DNA of 64,000 nt from Mesostigma viride (Eukaryota > Streptophyta > Mesostigmatophyceae > Mesostigmatales > Mesostigmataceae). The number at the start of each line of letters is the position of its first letter. Positions within the stretch are counted from its first letter, which is position 1. Below are positions 36,401-45,335 of the stretch, one piece after another. The position numbers and the translations under genes are program-made. Location of the stretch: positions 2,222,001 through 2,286,000 of the forward strand of contig RPFO01000154.1 in the NCBI GenBank assembly GCA_009746045.1, read 5' to 3'. The notes beneath the pieces were generated by a model. That model was not told where the DNA came from. It did not search any database and worked only from the letters and a program-made list of their open reading frames with translations.

Positions 36401-39400
36401 GCGGCTGATGCCCCCAGTTTGCCTACAGAGTTAGGATCCAACCAACCTGAAAATGATGATGATTCGAGTGCACTGCAGAAGACATTGAGTGGTTGGGCCG
36501 TTTGGCCGTTGGGCCGTTGGGCCTTGAATGTTGAACTCAATGTTTGTCCTGCGGCCCTCTAACTTTGTGCGCTGCCTAACAGTTACGCGTGTTCCTCGTA
36601 ACTCTTTACTCATAATTAACCTCGGTGTGCTCCTGCCCGCCAGCGCAACAACTTCCACCTGGAGGAGGACAAGCAGGGCATCTACCGCCAGCTGAAAGCC
36701 ATCGCGGCGATTGTGGCTGCGGCCGACCCACGCCTGGACGAGCACCTGGGTAGGTGCAGGAGCAGGAGGAGGAGGAGGAGGAGGAGGAGGAGGAGGAGGA
36801 GGAGGAGGAGGAGGAGGAGGAGGAGGAGGAGGAGGAGGAGGAGGAGGAGGAGGAGGAGGAGGAGGAGGAGGAGGAGGAGGAGGGGAGGAGGAGGAGGAGG
36901 AGGAGGAGGAGGAGGAGGAGGAGGAGGAGGAGGAGGAGGGAGGAGGAGGAGGAGGAGGAGGAGGAGGAGGAGGAGGAGGAGGAGGAGGAGGAGGAGGAGG
37001 AGGAGGAGGAGGAGGAGGAGGAGGAGGAGGAGGAGGAGGAGGAGGAGGAGGAGGAGGAGGAGGAGGAGGAGGTATGATATAGTACGTGTTCACTATAGTG
37101 GCCGCTGTCGATCTGTGGCTAGACAAACACCTGTGTAAGGGCATACGTAGAAGAGAAGGTGCGGTGTTCACTGTAGGGCCAAGCCTGGCTGGACCAGCAT
37201 TTGGGTAAGGGCAGCATCTTTTTACCTGGTCGCTATATATTACCTTATAAAAACACTGTAGGTTATGTGGACACGGTAGGTTCTGTGCAGGCAAGGTCAC
37301 GATGCGCAACACCAGGACGTGTTGTTCACACCTGGTCGCTATATAGTACCTGGACACGGTAGGTTATGTGCAGGCCATGTCACGATACGTAAAACCAGGA
37401 CGTGTTGGGCGTAGCATTGGTGGCAGGACACCTGGGTAATGGCAGGGTATTGAGGGCGGCACTGCAGAGTTACGGCTTCCCAAGTCAACCCCCTTATTGG
37501 CTAGATAGGCATGTTTAAATAGTGGCAATAGGGCAAGGGCAGTTCACTGAAACTACAGCCATGTGTCCTCATTTGAGGGGGGGATTTCCCTAACAGTCAA
37601 TGGAATAGTCCATAACAGTCTCTTAATAGTATACCGTAGTGGCTCTTATATCAGTACGCCTAATTATGTACGAATCGACCCCGTACAGGCCGAAAAAAAA
37701 CCTCCTTCCGGCCTCGTACATCCCAAGATATCACCCTCAGATGCTACGATATACGTATGAGGGGCTTCCATATGTTGTCCCTAGGGTACTGCCTCGAAAA
37801 TATACCTACGATATACCCTTACGATATACCTACGTACACTAAGAAAAAATCCCAAAACCCCCGTACGCGTAACAAAAATCGCTAAAAGCCCTCGTACGAT
37901 AATTTAAGCGTACACATATAAGAGCCACTACGGTATCAAAACCGTTCAGTTTGACTAGGACTGTGTCGAGCAAGATTTTTCCTAGCAGCCAAGGTAGGAT
38001 TTCATGAAGGTAGGGCTTTTGCAGCATTCCCGCACCATTTTTTTAAATACCTTGAAGCCAGACCGTCATTTATAGCTAGGCTTTTTTTTTTTAACCCAGC
38101 GCTCCTTTTTTTTTGTTTTGGTTGTTTTTTCCTCCATCCTCCCTTCTGGGCGTTCTCCCTGCAGGTCAAATTGGGGCGGGCGATTACCACCTGTACGCCT
38201 ACCGCATGGTATGCCATGCCATCATCACTGTGCACATGTGTGTGCATGATTCCCCAGTCAAGCACAAGGTGTTTGATACTGTTGAAGTGTTTTCCATCAC
38301 AGGGTTTGGCTGGTTTGCTTGGTATTTCCCAGTGGCTCGCGGCTCCATCATCATCACGGGTGACTCGTGCCGCGTGGCGTCCCGGGTGCCCGAGGGTTGG
38401 AGCAGGCAGTGAGAACATTCTTTTGGTTCGAGAATCGATTCTGTATTCATAACTTGTAATTTTGATAAGCGGCATGTGTGGCTAGGAGACCTTTTCATTT
38501 TTCACAAAGCTGCTGTGAAGTGCGGAAGTACCACTGGCCTTCCTGGGGTATGCCAGGCTCCTATTGTTGGGCTTCCTCTATTGTTGGGCCGTAGATGAAG
38601 GAATGCCGACGTTCAGTGTAAAACACTGCGGCGGTATTTAGTTTTTTTATGGAATGGCGAGGTGGGAGCAGGGACTACACAGATGTGTTTGGTAATGCAG
38701 GAAGCGCAGACCTAGACAGTCTTTCACAAGGGGCGATGACAGTGGGTTGTGGCACATATCTACTCGCACTCCTTGGAAGCGTAACGACGGTGGCAGCACC
38801 TGCCTGGCGCAGAAAGGAGCTTTTGACATGCTGTCCCTTGTTTCGGTGGTGGCGCAAAGAATGACCAAGTCCGCCCTTTTTGGCAAGGGAATCTGAAAGG
38901 AGGGATTCTTCCAGCAGAGTGTACTTGTGCGTGTGTGACGAGGACCTGCAAAAACGGGGGATAGCCTATTTTGAACGTTTTTGCGGGAAATGAGATTGAT
39001 GCTGTACGACCGAGGAGAATGACCTGGTGGTGCATGATCGGGTGGGTGGGTCGACAACCAGGAAATGGGTGCAAGTATGTGAGATGAATACATGATGGTT
39101 GACGTGTATATATATGGTGCACTATGTTACCCTTGTGGTCTCCTATTTGTGTCTGCGTTTGTACTCACCTGGTGTCCTATTTGTGTCTGCGTTTGTACTC
39201 ACCTGGTCTCCTATTCGTGTCTGCGTTTGTACTCACCTGGTCTTCTTTTTGTGTCTGCGTTTGTACTCACCTGGTCTCCTATTTGTGTCTGCGTTTGTAC
39301 TCACCTGGTCTCCTATTCGTGTCTGCGTTTGTACTCACCTGGTCTCCTATTCGTGTCTGCGTTTGTACTCACCTGGTCTCCTATTCGTGTCTGCGTTGTG

Positions 39401-41633
39401 CCCTTTCTGCGTACGCCTCCTGCGCAGGTCGTCGTCCTGTTGCGCCGCGAGCTCAACTTCAACCAGACGCTCACCCTGTGGGAGGTGCGACCATGTCGAG
39501 CGTCCGTACCCCGTCCAGGGCAATGACTTATCCTTCACCATCTGATCACCTTGTCATTTACGTATAGGTCCCTTTTCTTCTGTGCGGCCTCACCTCATAC
39601 TTGTCTCAACCTGTCCACCAGTTCTATAACATTCTTCGTTCCTCTCCCATTTATTCATTAATTAATTAATTAAACTCGTGCTCCCGTTGGGGAGTCACGG
39701 AGCACCGGAGTGCTTTTAATCCTCTCCTATTGGTGCATGTATTCTCCGATGCCTCGCATCTGCCCATTGTCATCGGACATCCCTGGATCAATGATCCAGG
39801 GAGAACGCATCCTGGAGGACTTCGATCACATCTCCTTCATATCCTCTGGTTGGATACGGATGACCCCTGCCCCTGCCCCTGCCCCAGTTCCAGAATAAAC
39901 CGTTCTCCCCTAGGAGACCCCCCTACCCTGTAGTTCTCAGAACTGTGTATCCTCTACCAATAAGCTTATGCACACGCCGTCTCCCGGTGAAATCCTTACC
40001 TGTGTGCACCGTTCACCCTCAATCCTGAAGGACACGTCGCCTTGATGTTCCTTACTACACAAACTCCCTGTATATAAGCCGATTCCCGCCTGCCCTGTCA
40101 TGCTCTACGCCTGGACATGCCCTGTAGCTCCTTTTTCTCTACCTCTTGTTACGCCTACCCCTCACCACCTCTAACATCACCTCATATCTACCCTATCTAT
40201 CCAACCTTACTCAACAGATCCTCTGGGCAGACAGCTTCGCCGCGTCCTATTCAGAAGCCCACCCGGTGGCAGCTGCGGCCGCCGCCGCTGCTGCCGCGTT
40301 CCAAGATGCCGTGTCCGCGTCGGTGCAGCGCGTGGTGTCTGGGCAGCCGCCGCCCGCGCCACCGTCGCAGGAGCTCGGCCTGTTTGTGATCGCGGCGGTG
40401 ATCCTGAGCATGCGGGAGGAGTTTGTGGAGCGGTGCACGGGGCCCGACGACGTGCTCAAGGTGGGCAGGATGTTGTTCAATGTGAGCTTGTCGCATTATG
40501 GCGTGCTCTGGTCATGAGTTCTAGTTGTTACAGACCACGTGCTCAAGGTGGGTAGTGTATGGTCGTGAGCTTGTTGTGTTATGGCGTGCTGGGAGTTACA
40601 GACGACGTGCTCACGGTAAGTGTGCCGTTGTAAGTGAGTGAGTAGGCAAGGAAGGAAGAGAGGCAGCAAGGAAGCATGGAGCCATGGAGTGCTTGGTGTG
40701 CAGTTGCGTGCTCAAGGCGGGTCTGACCCTATCTAGGCTTTATGAGGTCATGCGACGCGGGGTAGGGAGCAGCAATCCTCATGCCAGAGGCCGGCCCTAT
40801 AGCCACGGAATCTAAGCCAGAGGTCCTAGTTCGAAATGAGCTCGAGCTACGGTGAGTTTTCTATTAGCGTAAAATAGCATTTAGTTTACTATTTGTGGTT
40901 CGCCTACAACACAACAAACCCTCATGCCAGGGAGGTGGAAGTATTCTGGGGTGTCGGATGCATTCTCCCCGTAGCTTGCCTGCTAACTGTTCGTGTGGAT
41001 GTGGATGTGACCAGGCTGCACCGCCTTGGAGTGGCCGCGAGAACTTATCAGTTACGACCGCCTTAGTGTGGCCACTTGCTATTGGAGCCTAACATTTTTC
41101 TAACCACCAAATCTGTTCGAATGGCGCAAGGTTGGGGGCCCTTGTGTATGCGTGTGTATCTATGTTCATTTTGCTGTTATTTATCAGCATGGGTTTTCTA
41201 TGGCCATCCAATGTAGACCGTCCTTAGCAAGGCTTTTCTGCCCTTGGTTCTGAAGATAGTCATTGTGGGATGCGCTGGCTTTGATAGCCCCAGGCTTGTG
41301 TCCAGATTTGTTGGGCCGAAAAGGATTGTGCGGACACGGCTAAGGCTGGTCAACGAAGAGATGATCCCAGCCCTTATCATGGCGCCCTTTGGTCACAACA
41401 TGAGCACGAGCCTCATAAGCAGTGTCGAATGCTGACGGGTGGAGGCATGCAATCACTGCAGCCTTCCGCACATGTTTTCAGGTGTAACTAATGCTTCCTG
41501 CTGGGTGGGGCGCCGTTTGCTTGTGCCCTCACAGGTATGCCATGCAGTGGCGGGACACCTGGACATCTGGAAGATGCTGCGCATTGCCAGGAAGCTGGTG
41601 GTGAAGCTCAAAGGAACACCCATTATTCTCTAG
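27454..41633 (+). CDS. TBC-domain Rab GTPase-activating protein, 13 exons
   Basis: Exons: 27454-27563, 27744-27876, 28581-28630, 30744-30953, 32187-32443, 33457-33558, 34587-34715, 35780-35880, 36644-36749, 38165-38208, 39428-39484, 40218-40460 and 41535-41633. All phases agree, giving 546 residues. Intron 1 uses a GC donor (AG|GCAAGT). The N-terminus (1-36) is Ala-rich and hydrophobic, possibly a membrane anchor. TBC domain about 80-540: GIPADLREQVWPFLL (82-96), arginine finger IWLDAIR (253-259, R259), glutamine finger GYCQGMSD (331-338, Q334), FWCFAKFMQRM, RNNFHLEEDKQGIYRQL, LLRRELNFNQTLTLWE, FVIAAVILSMREEF and C-terminal HLDIWKMLRIARKLV. Both catalytic fingers are intact, so it should stimulate GTP hydrolysis by a Rab in membrane traffic. 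Closest to the TBC1D15/plant RabGAP type. An acidic Gly/Ser insert is at 120-170 and an Ala run at 450-460. Confidence 0.92.
28661..28678 (+). repeat. echo of TBC exon 3 end plus donor
   Basis: TTCTTCAGTTGTAAGTTC matches the exon 3/intron 3 boundary TTCTCCAGCTGTAAGTTC at 16 of 18 positions, 40 bases downstream. Confidence 0.75.
28716..29322. repeat. minisatellite, about 47-bp unit, about 13 copies
   Basis: Diverged head-to-tail units with the core GTTGTAACGCTGCGCAAGGC followed by AAAGGGGTTTGTTTCCGTG, in intron 3 of the TBC gene. The period is not a multiple of three; the long minus-strand frame over it is repeat-driven. Confidence 0.95.
30402..30518. repeat. 58-bp perfect tandem duplication
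   Basis: Two identical copies beginning ATGGATCAAACTGGGCTCAT, in intron 3 of the TBC gene. Confidence 0.9.
30644..30669 (+). repeat. echo of TBC exon 4 start with acceptor
   Basis: CCCCAG|GGACAAGTACTGCAAGCTCA repeats the true acceptor and exon 4 start (CCCAG|GGACAAGTACCGCAAGCTCA) 94 bases upstream of it. Confidence 0.8.
31040..31235. repeat. irregular GTAGGTCATTAGTAGGTGTCT repeats
   Basis: About eight imperfect copies of TGTCTGTAGGTCATTAGTAG in intron 4 of the TBC gene. Confidence 0.8.
31640..31730. repeat. (TTACCCTTAG)n-like tandem repeat
   Basis: Ten-base units TTACCCTTAG alternating with TTACCCCC variants, in intron 4. Resembles but does not equal algal or plant telomere repeats. Confidence 0.85.
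32461..32484 (+). repeat. echo of TBC exon 5 end plus donor
   Basis: CAGTGCATCATTTTTTGAGT repeats the exon 5 border CAGCGCATCATTTGTGAGTG 30 bases downstream; the GT has decayed to TT. Confidence 0.7.
33214..33292. repeat. two poly(C) runs
   Basis: About C18 near 33215-33232 and about C16 near 33276-33292, in intron 5 of the TBC gene. Confidence 0.9.
33627..34006 (+). repeat. five echoes of TBC exon 6 end, most with donor
   Basis: Exon 6 ends ATGCACCCGGAAG followed by gtgcgt. Copies: 33627-33648 (GACGCACCCGGAAG, donor gtgggc), 33718-33735 (GCGCCCGGAA, decayed donor), 33783-33806 (CTCCCACCCGGAAG, gtgggc), 33927-33944 (GGATGCACCCGAAAG, gtgggc) and 33989-34006 (GGATGCACCCAGAAC, decayed donor). 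Confidence 0.85.
34037..34515. repeat. 37-bp minisatellite, about 13 near-identical copies
   Basis: The unit starts ATGAGGTGATCCATCCACCA and ends in CTCTATCTATT; I see no variation between internal copies. It ends 70 bases before exon 7 of the TBC gene. Confidence 0.97.
34906..35172. repeat. 24-bp minisatellite, about 11 copies
   Basis: Unit AGTGCTGCAGCCACACAACA plus TAGT, in intron 7 of the TBC gene. The 24-base period keeps all frames open; it is not coding. Confidence 0.95.
35219..35445. repeat. (GT)n-GGTCACTATAGTATAGTTT minisatellite
   Basis: Six to seven units of GT repeats joined to GGTCACTAYAGTATAGTTT, in intron 7 of the TBC gene. Confidence 0.92.
35513..35657. repeat. 14-bp minisatellite, GATATAGGCACAGG unit
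   Basis: About ten copies with A/G variation at one site, in intron 7 of the TBC gene. Confidence 0.93.
35881..36023 (+). repeat. 22-bp array starting exactly at the TBC exon 8 donor
   Basis: The unit GTGGGTGGTTCCGTGCTGCG plus TG is repeated six to seven times. The first base of the first unit is the G of the intron 8 donor, so each unit offers another GTGGGT donor. Confidence 0.95.
36087..36244 (+). repeat. two echoes of TBC exon 8 end
   Basis: 36087-36113 reads TTTTGCCAAGTTCATACGGC then ACATG plus gtgggt. 36215-36244 reads GGTGCTGTGCCAAGATCATG then CAGAGCATG plus gtggcc. Both copy the exon 8 end (TGCTTTGCCAAGTTCATGCA then GCGCATG plus gtgggt). Confidence 0.88.
36756..37071. repeat. (GGA)n tract, about 315 bp
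   Basis: Pure purine strand of GGA with two single-base phase breaks (near 36882 and 36940). It starts six bases after the intron 9 donor of the TBC gene. Poly-Glu, poly-Gly, poly-Arg and poly-Pro frames over it are artefacts. Confidence 0.97.
37100..37435 (+). repeat. three echoes of TBC exon 9 end plus donor
   Basis: 37100-37134 ends GACAAACACCTGT plus gtaagg. 37176-37204 reads CCAAGCCTGGCTGGACCAGC then ATTTGG plus gtaagg, and would translate AKPWLDQHL against exon 9 ADPRLDEHL. 37411-37435 ends GGACACCTGG plus gtaatg. Confidence 0.85.
37632..37934. mobile_element. 299-bp MITE with TA flanks
   Basis: Inverted termini CCGTAGTGGCTCTTATAT and ATATAAGAGCCACTACGG, with similarity running further inward, are flanked by TA on both sides. 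It has no coding capacity. A TA target suggests Tc1/mariner-type mobilisation, an inference from the flank. It lies in intron 9 of the TBC gene. Confidence 0.8.
39139..39402. repeat. 34-bp minisatellite, about 8 copies
   Basis: Unit TCCTATTTGTGTCTGCGTTT followed by GTACTCACCTGGTC, ending about 25 bases before the exon 11 acceptor of the TBC gene. Confidence 0.95.
39641..39731 (-). mobile_element. 69-bp LINE family A 3'-end insertion with 11-bp TSD
   Basis: CCTCTCCCATT at 39641-39651 and CCTCTCCTATT at 39721-39731 bracket a TTAATTAA tail and the family A hairpin (GTGCTCCCGTTGGGGAGTCA to GGAGCAC). Intron 11 of the TBC gene. Confidence 0.85.
40531..40716 (+). repeat. three echoes of TBC exon 12 end plus donor
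   Basis: Exon 12 ends GACGACGTGCTCAAG plus gtgggc. Copies: 40531-40547 (GACCACGTGCTCAAG, gtgggt), 40600-40615 (GACGACGTGCTCACG, gtaagt) and 40701-40716 (GTTGCGTGCTCAAG, gcgggt). Intron sequence after the first donor (GTGAGCTTGT..., TTATGGCGTGCT) is duplicated too. Confidence 0.88.
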
Positions 41634-41694
41634 GCGGTGGACTGTGGCTGGTACATTCGAGATCGGAGGATAACGAAGACGCTGACTGTCACCA

Positions 41695-42434
41695 TCCTCC
41701 AGTTGATTAATTAATTAATTAATTAATTAATTAATTAATTAATTAATTAATTAATTAATTAATTAATTAATTAATTAATTAGGAACATAACTCCGTTTGG
41801 AGTATATGTAGCACATATCCCAGAGAAGGGGCATATGGCCTATAATACATTCTAAGCTACTTCCTGCAAGGGTGGGAATGTAAACGACACTTGCTCTAGG
41901 TGCACCAAGGGCACCTGCATCCCCCAGAGTCTCAAGCTCAACCCAACTAAGGGGAGCCTGTCATGGGGGGGGAAGATCATCATGGCTATACCAGAGCTAG
42001 AGCGTGGCATCCCAGCAGAGAGCAGCTCTCTGCATGGACACAGCTCATAACTAAATAAAGCTAGGCATCATCTGGAGTGTGGCACATCATAGGCACACAT
42101 GTACATGGCTAAATAATGCTCGTGAATCAGCTGGTATTGTGCCTGTAGGAGGCGTATATGTACATGGCCACGGTCTATCTATTCTACACTATACTACTGA
42201 TGTATTCCCCTAAGCTGGGGCGTCTGGAGTCGCTGGGGCCGCGGGAGTCGCATGCCAGGGCTTGTGGCCGACGTAGATGGTCGCCCCCTTCCAGTACACC
42301 GGCTGCCCCGCCTTGGTCTGCCGGAGCTGGAGGTAGGTCGGCCATAGCTCCCGTCGCCGTTGTTGCTGCGCCAGGGTCAAGTCGTCGTCAAGGGTGAAGT
42401 GAGTCTTCTCGAGCCGCTTGTGTTCCTACAGTTG
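41695..42434 (-). mobile_element. LINE family B, 718-bp 5'-truncated copy with TSD
   Basis: TCCTCCAGTTG (41695-41705) and TCCTACAGTTG (42424-42434) flank the insertion. On the minus strand it encodes the C-terminus of an L1-type ORF1 protein (LDDDLTLAQQQRRRELWPTY, then GQPVYWKGATIYVGHKPW; about 42420-42215), then a 3' UTR, the hairpin ACTCCAAACGGAGT and a (TTAA)n tail of about 75 bases. It sits 62 bases past the TBC stop codon, so it probably lies in that gene's 3' UTR or just beyond. Confidence 0.85.
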
Positions 42435-42644
42435 CACGCGTCAATTAATTAATTAACTAGTTTTCATCCCATTTGAAAATGCACAGGTCTGGACCAGGAA
42501 AGCGCTATGCCCGTATATCTGATTTCTGGCCTGCGCTGGTTGTCTCCTTGGTATATGGCCTGCTATACATAAACATGTTTCTTAGCTAAAATCGATCAAT
42601 AAGCTATAAAAGCTTATTGAACGCCTCTATGCACGAGCCACGAG

Positions 42645-42840
42645 ATAGCCATGGCTGACGCCGGAGCTCATAACTTAATTCACGTTTGGGCACGTACCGA
42701 ATTCGGCCGTGAATATCACAATCGCTTCGTCTTTTTAAGACGCACACGCTGATATATTTTTTTCTGAAGCTAGATCATGCAATATTATCGCTGACGTGAC
42801 GCAGTCACGTGTCTATTAATTAATTAATTAATTAATGCAA
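42645..42840 (+). mobile_element. possible family A-like LINE 5' fragment
   Basis: ATGGCTGACGCCGGAGCTCA and CTTTTTAAGACGCAC match the 5' region of family A copies (GCTGACGGCGGAGCTCAG; CTTTTTAAGACGCAC). A TTAATTAA run ends the stretch. Confidence 0.4.
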
Positions 42841-42962
42841 TATTATGACAAGCAAACGCTCCGGCCGCTACGCAACGCGCAGCCGCCAGGCTGCGCTGAT
42901 CGAGCCCTGAAAATACGTCTGCAGCTCAGGCTGCGCCAGGCCAGGCCGATGCGGGTGTAAGT

Positions 42963-43024
42963 AAGTACTTGCGTGTCATGCGCATGGGCATGCCACGGAG
43001 TACTATGCTAATCTCATTAGAAAA
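42963..43024 (-). repeat. dispersed 60-bp repeat, copy 2
   Basis: Reverse complement of 10487-10548 with about two differences over the 57-bp core. Confidence 0.7.
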
Positions 43025-43129
43025 CTAACTGCGCGAAAGTTACAGATATCATCCGCATCATGTTATGTCCCAATTAACCATATAGTCACTTGATATAGTC
43101 ACTAGAGGGGGATCTATATATAATCCTCA

Positions 43130-44563
43130 TCTGAGCTGGACATCCTCTACTGTAATGGCAGACGAGGCGGTAGTGTAGTGGCTATCCTTAGGGGCAATAA
43201 CCTCCGCCTGAGGACTTCTACCCTGCATTCTACCAATCTGCATTTTACCAATCCATGAATGGGCCGCGGGGCCCGTGGGGAGAAAACAGGAGCATGCCCC
43301 ACAGGAAGGTGCCTATCGCAGACCGGGCAGCCCATTTCGAGGATTGTCTATCATGCGGGCCGGCGCGGAGTACGGATAATCCCAGAAGCCCTGCGTCCTC
43401 AAGCAAGTGTGTCACATCGGTCCAGGTCGTGCCGCGTCGGTGCGGGGCGCGCGCAAGTTTGCCAGGGGGGTGCGACGGGACAAAGGGACCCTGCCATAGG
43501 AGGAGGTGTCTACCTGGTTGGCCAGTCCTAAGCCCGCCCGCAGGGCCCATGTGCATCGGTATTCACCTGGTCTGTGCGGGCAAGATGGCCGGCAAAGAGG
43601 AGACGGCGGTGTCGGGATGGTATGGGTGACAAGAGGGAGCTGGCATGCAGTCTAGAGCGCGGCCCAGGTGCGGCGCTCTTGTTAGCGGACGGGACGCCGA
43701 GGATGTGACGGAGCATTCGAGTGACTGTGCCGTCAAGCTGCTTGCTCAGTGCCTGGTCCAGGATCCACCGCCCTCGCAGCCGTAAAGGAGGTTGCTGAGG
43801 ACAAGGGCCTTGAACAGAATGTGCGCGCTTGCGCCGCTCACTCAGGTAGCGACATGTCCACTGGGAACCTGTCGAGGCGGCGGAGGGCCGCCCAGGCCTG
43901 GCCAATGTAGGTGTTGATGTCGTCGGCCGTGGAGGGGAGCCAGCTGCCAAGGAGCTTGAAGCGAGTCGCCGGGGGGACGGGGCTGCCGTCCAGCAGGAGG
44001 AGGGTGGGTGGGGTGGTCCCAGCGGGGAAGCCGATGGCCATGACCGCCGTTTTCTTGCTGATCATAAGCCCCACCCCCCGCGCTTCCAGTGACAAGCTAT
44101 CTAGCCAGAGTTGGGTGGACTCCGGGGCCGGTCTCCACGAGCGTCGTGTCATCAGCGTAGATCAGATCCGGCTCATGCCTGCAGTCGGTAGGGTGGGTCA
44201 ACCCCGCCGTAGCTGGCGTACTCCGTGATTGCGATCCCCAGCGGGCGCCCCTCCACCCGGGCAAAGCGGGCTTGTGCACGCTTCATAATATAGTCCACCA
44301 TAATGATGAATAGTAGATATGGGGAGAGCACACCACAGCCCTGCATGCCACACCCCGGTGTGCAGGGGGGATGCCGCGGAGTGACGCCGGCCGTCAGCGG
44401 TACGGACCTGGGCTTGGGACCCTTCATAAATTAAGCTGGCGGATTTTCTCAACAATGTAGGATGGGACACGGAAGAGGTGGAGGACTGCCCACAGGGCGT
44501 CCCACATAACCGTATCGAATGCATTGGTGTATAAAGCCACAAAGATCAATATAATAGCAATGC
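43130..44563 (-). pseudogene. APE-type non-LTR reverse transcriptase, decayed
   Basis: On the minus strand, RT blocks appear in order but in different frames: AFDTVMWDALWAVLHLF (about 44520-44470), QGCGVLSPYLLFIIMVDYIM (about 44340-44280), the catalytic box LIYADDTTLVETGP (about 44170-44130), GVGLMISKKTAVMAIGFP (about 44080-44020), FKLLGSWLPSTADDINTYIG (about 43965-43900) and KQLDGTVTRMLRHILGVPS (about 43750-43690). Several frameshifts make it non-functional. Upstream sequence is cut off by the family B insertion at 44564-45198. A second copy of the 3' part is at 50840-51180. Confidence 0.85.
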
Positions 44564-45198
44564 ATGGTAAGATCGGCGACGGGAGCTATGGCCGACCTAC
44601 CTCCAGCTCCGGCAGACCAAGGCGGGGCAGCCGGTGTACTGGAAGGGGGCGGCCATCTACGTCGGCCACAAGCCCTGGCAGGCGACCCCCTCGACCACCG
44701 CGGCCCCAGCGACTCCAGATGCCCCAGCTTAGGGGAATACAGCAGTAGTAGTGTAGACTAGATAGACCGTGGCCATGTACATGTACGCCTCCTAGAGGCC
44801 CTATCCCAGCTAAGCCACGCGCTTTATTTAATCGTGTACATGTGTGCCTATGATGAGCCACACTCCAGATGATGCCTAGCTTTATTTAGTTATGCTGTGC
44901 CCATGCAGGGAGTAGCTCTCTGCTGAGACGCCATGCCCTAGCTTCTTTAATTGTATAGCTATGCTGATCTTCCCCCCCATGACAGGCTCCCCCTTCGCTG
45001 GGCATAGCTTGAAGATCATGGGGATGCACGTGCCCTGGTGCACCTAGAGCAAGGGTCCTTTACATCCCGGCCACCCTTGCAGGAAGTAGCTTAGGATGTA
45101 TGATAGGCCATATGCCCCCTCTCAAGGGCTATGTGCTACATATACTCCCAACGGAGTTATGTTACAATTCAATTCAATTCAATTCAATGGTAAGATCG
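44564..45198 (+). mobile_element. LINE family B, 611-bp 5'-truncated copy with 12-bp TSD
   Basis: ATGGTAAGATCG at 44564-44575 and 45187-45198 flanks the insertion. It encodes the ORF1 C-terminus (LQLRQTKAGQPVYWKGAAIY from about 44597), then a 3' UTR homologous to the inverted copy at 41.7-42.4 kb, the hairpin ACTCCCAACGGAGT and an (AATTC)n tail. Confidence 0.87.
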
Positions 45199-45335
45199 AG
45201 GCCGGGGCCGCCACGTTTCCTCGATCAGGCGGCGCGCAGTCAATGGTGACCACTAACACAATTGCGACCAACACGGAAGGAAGCCCATCTGGGGCTCACC
45301 TAATTATGGGAATCAAGGCTTGCATGCACGCATGC

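Noticed and set aside
36431-37357. 308-codon minus frame with poly-Pro and poly-Ser, and plus frames of poly-Gly, Arg and Glu
   Set aside because: Produced by the GGA tract in TBC intron 9.
28569-41640. CRISPR array in the regularly repeated intron segments
   Set aside because: Repeats are head-to-tail without unique spacers; this is eukaryotic minisatellite DNA.
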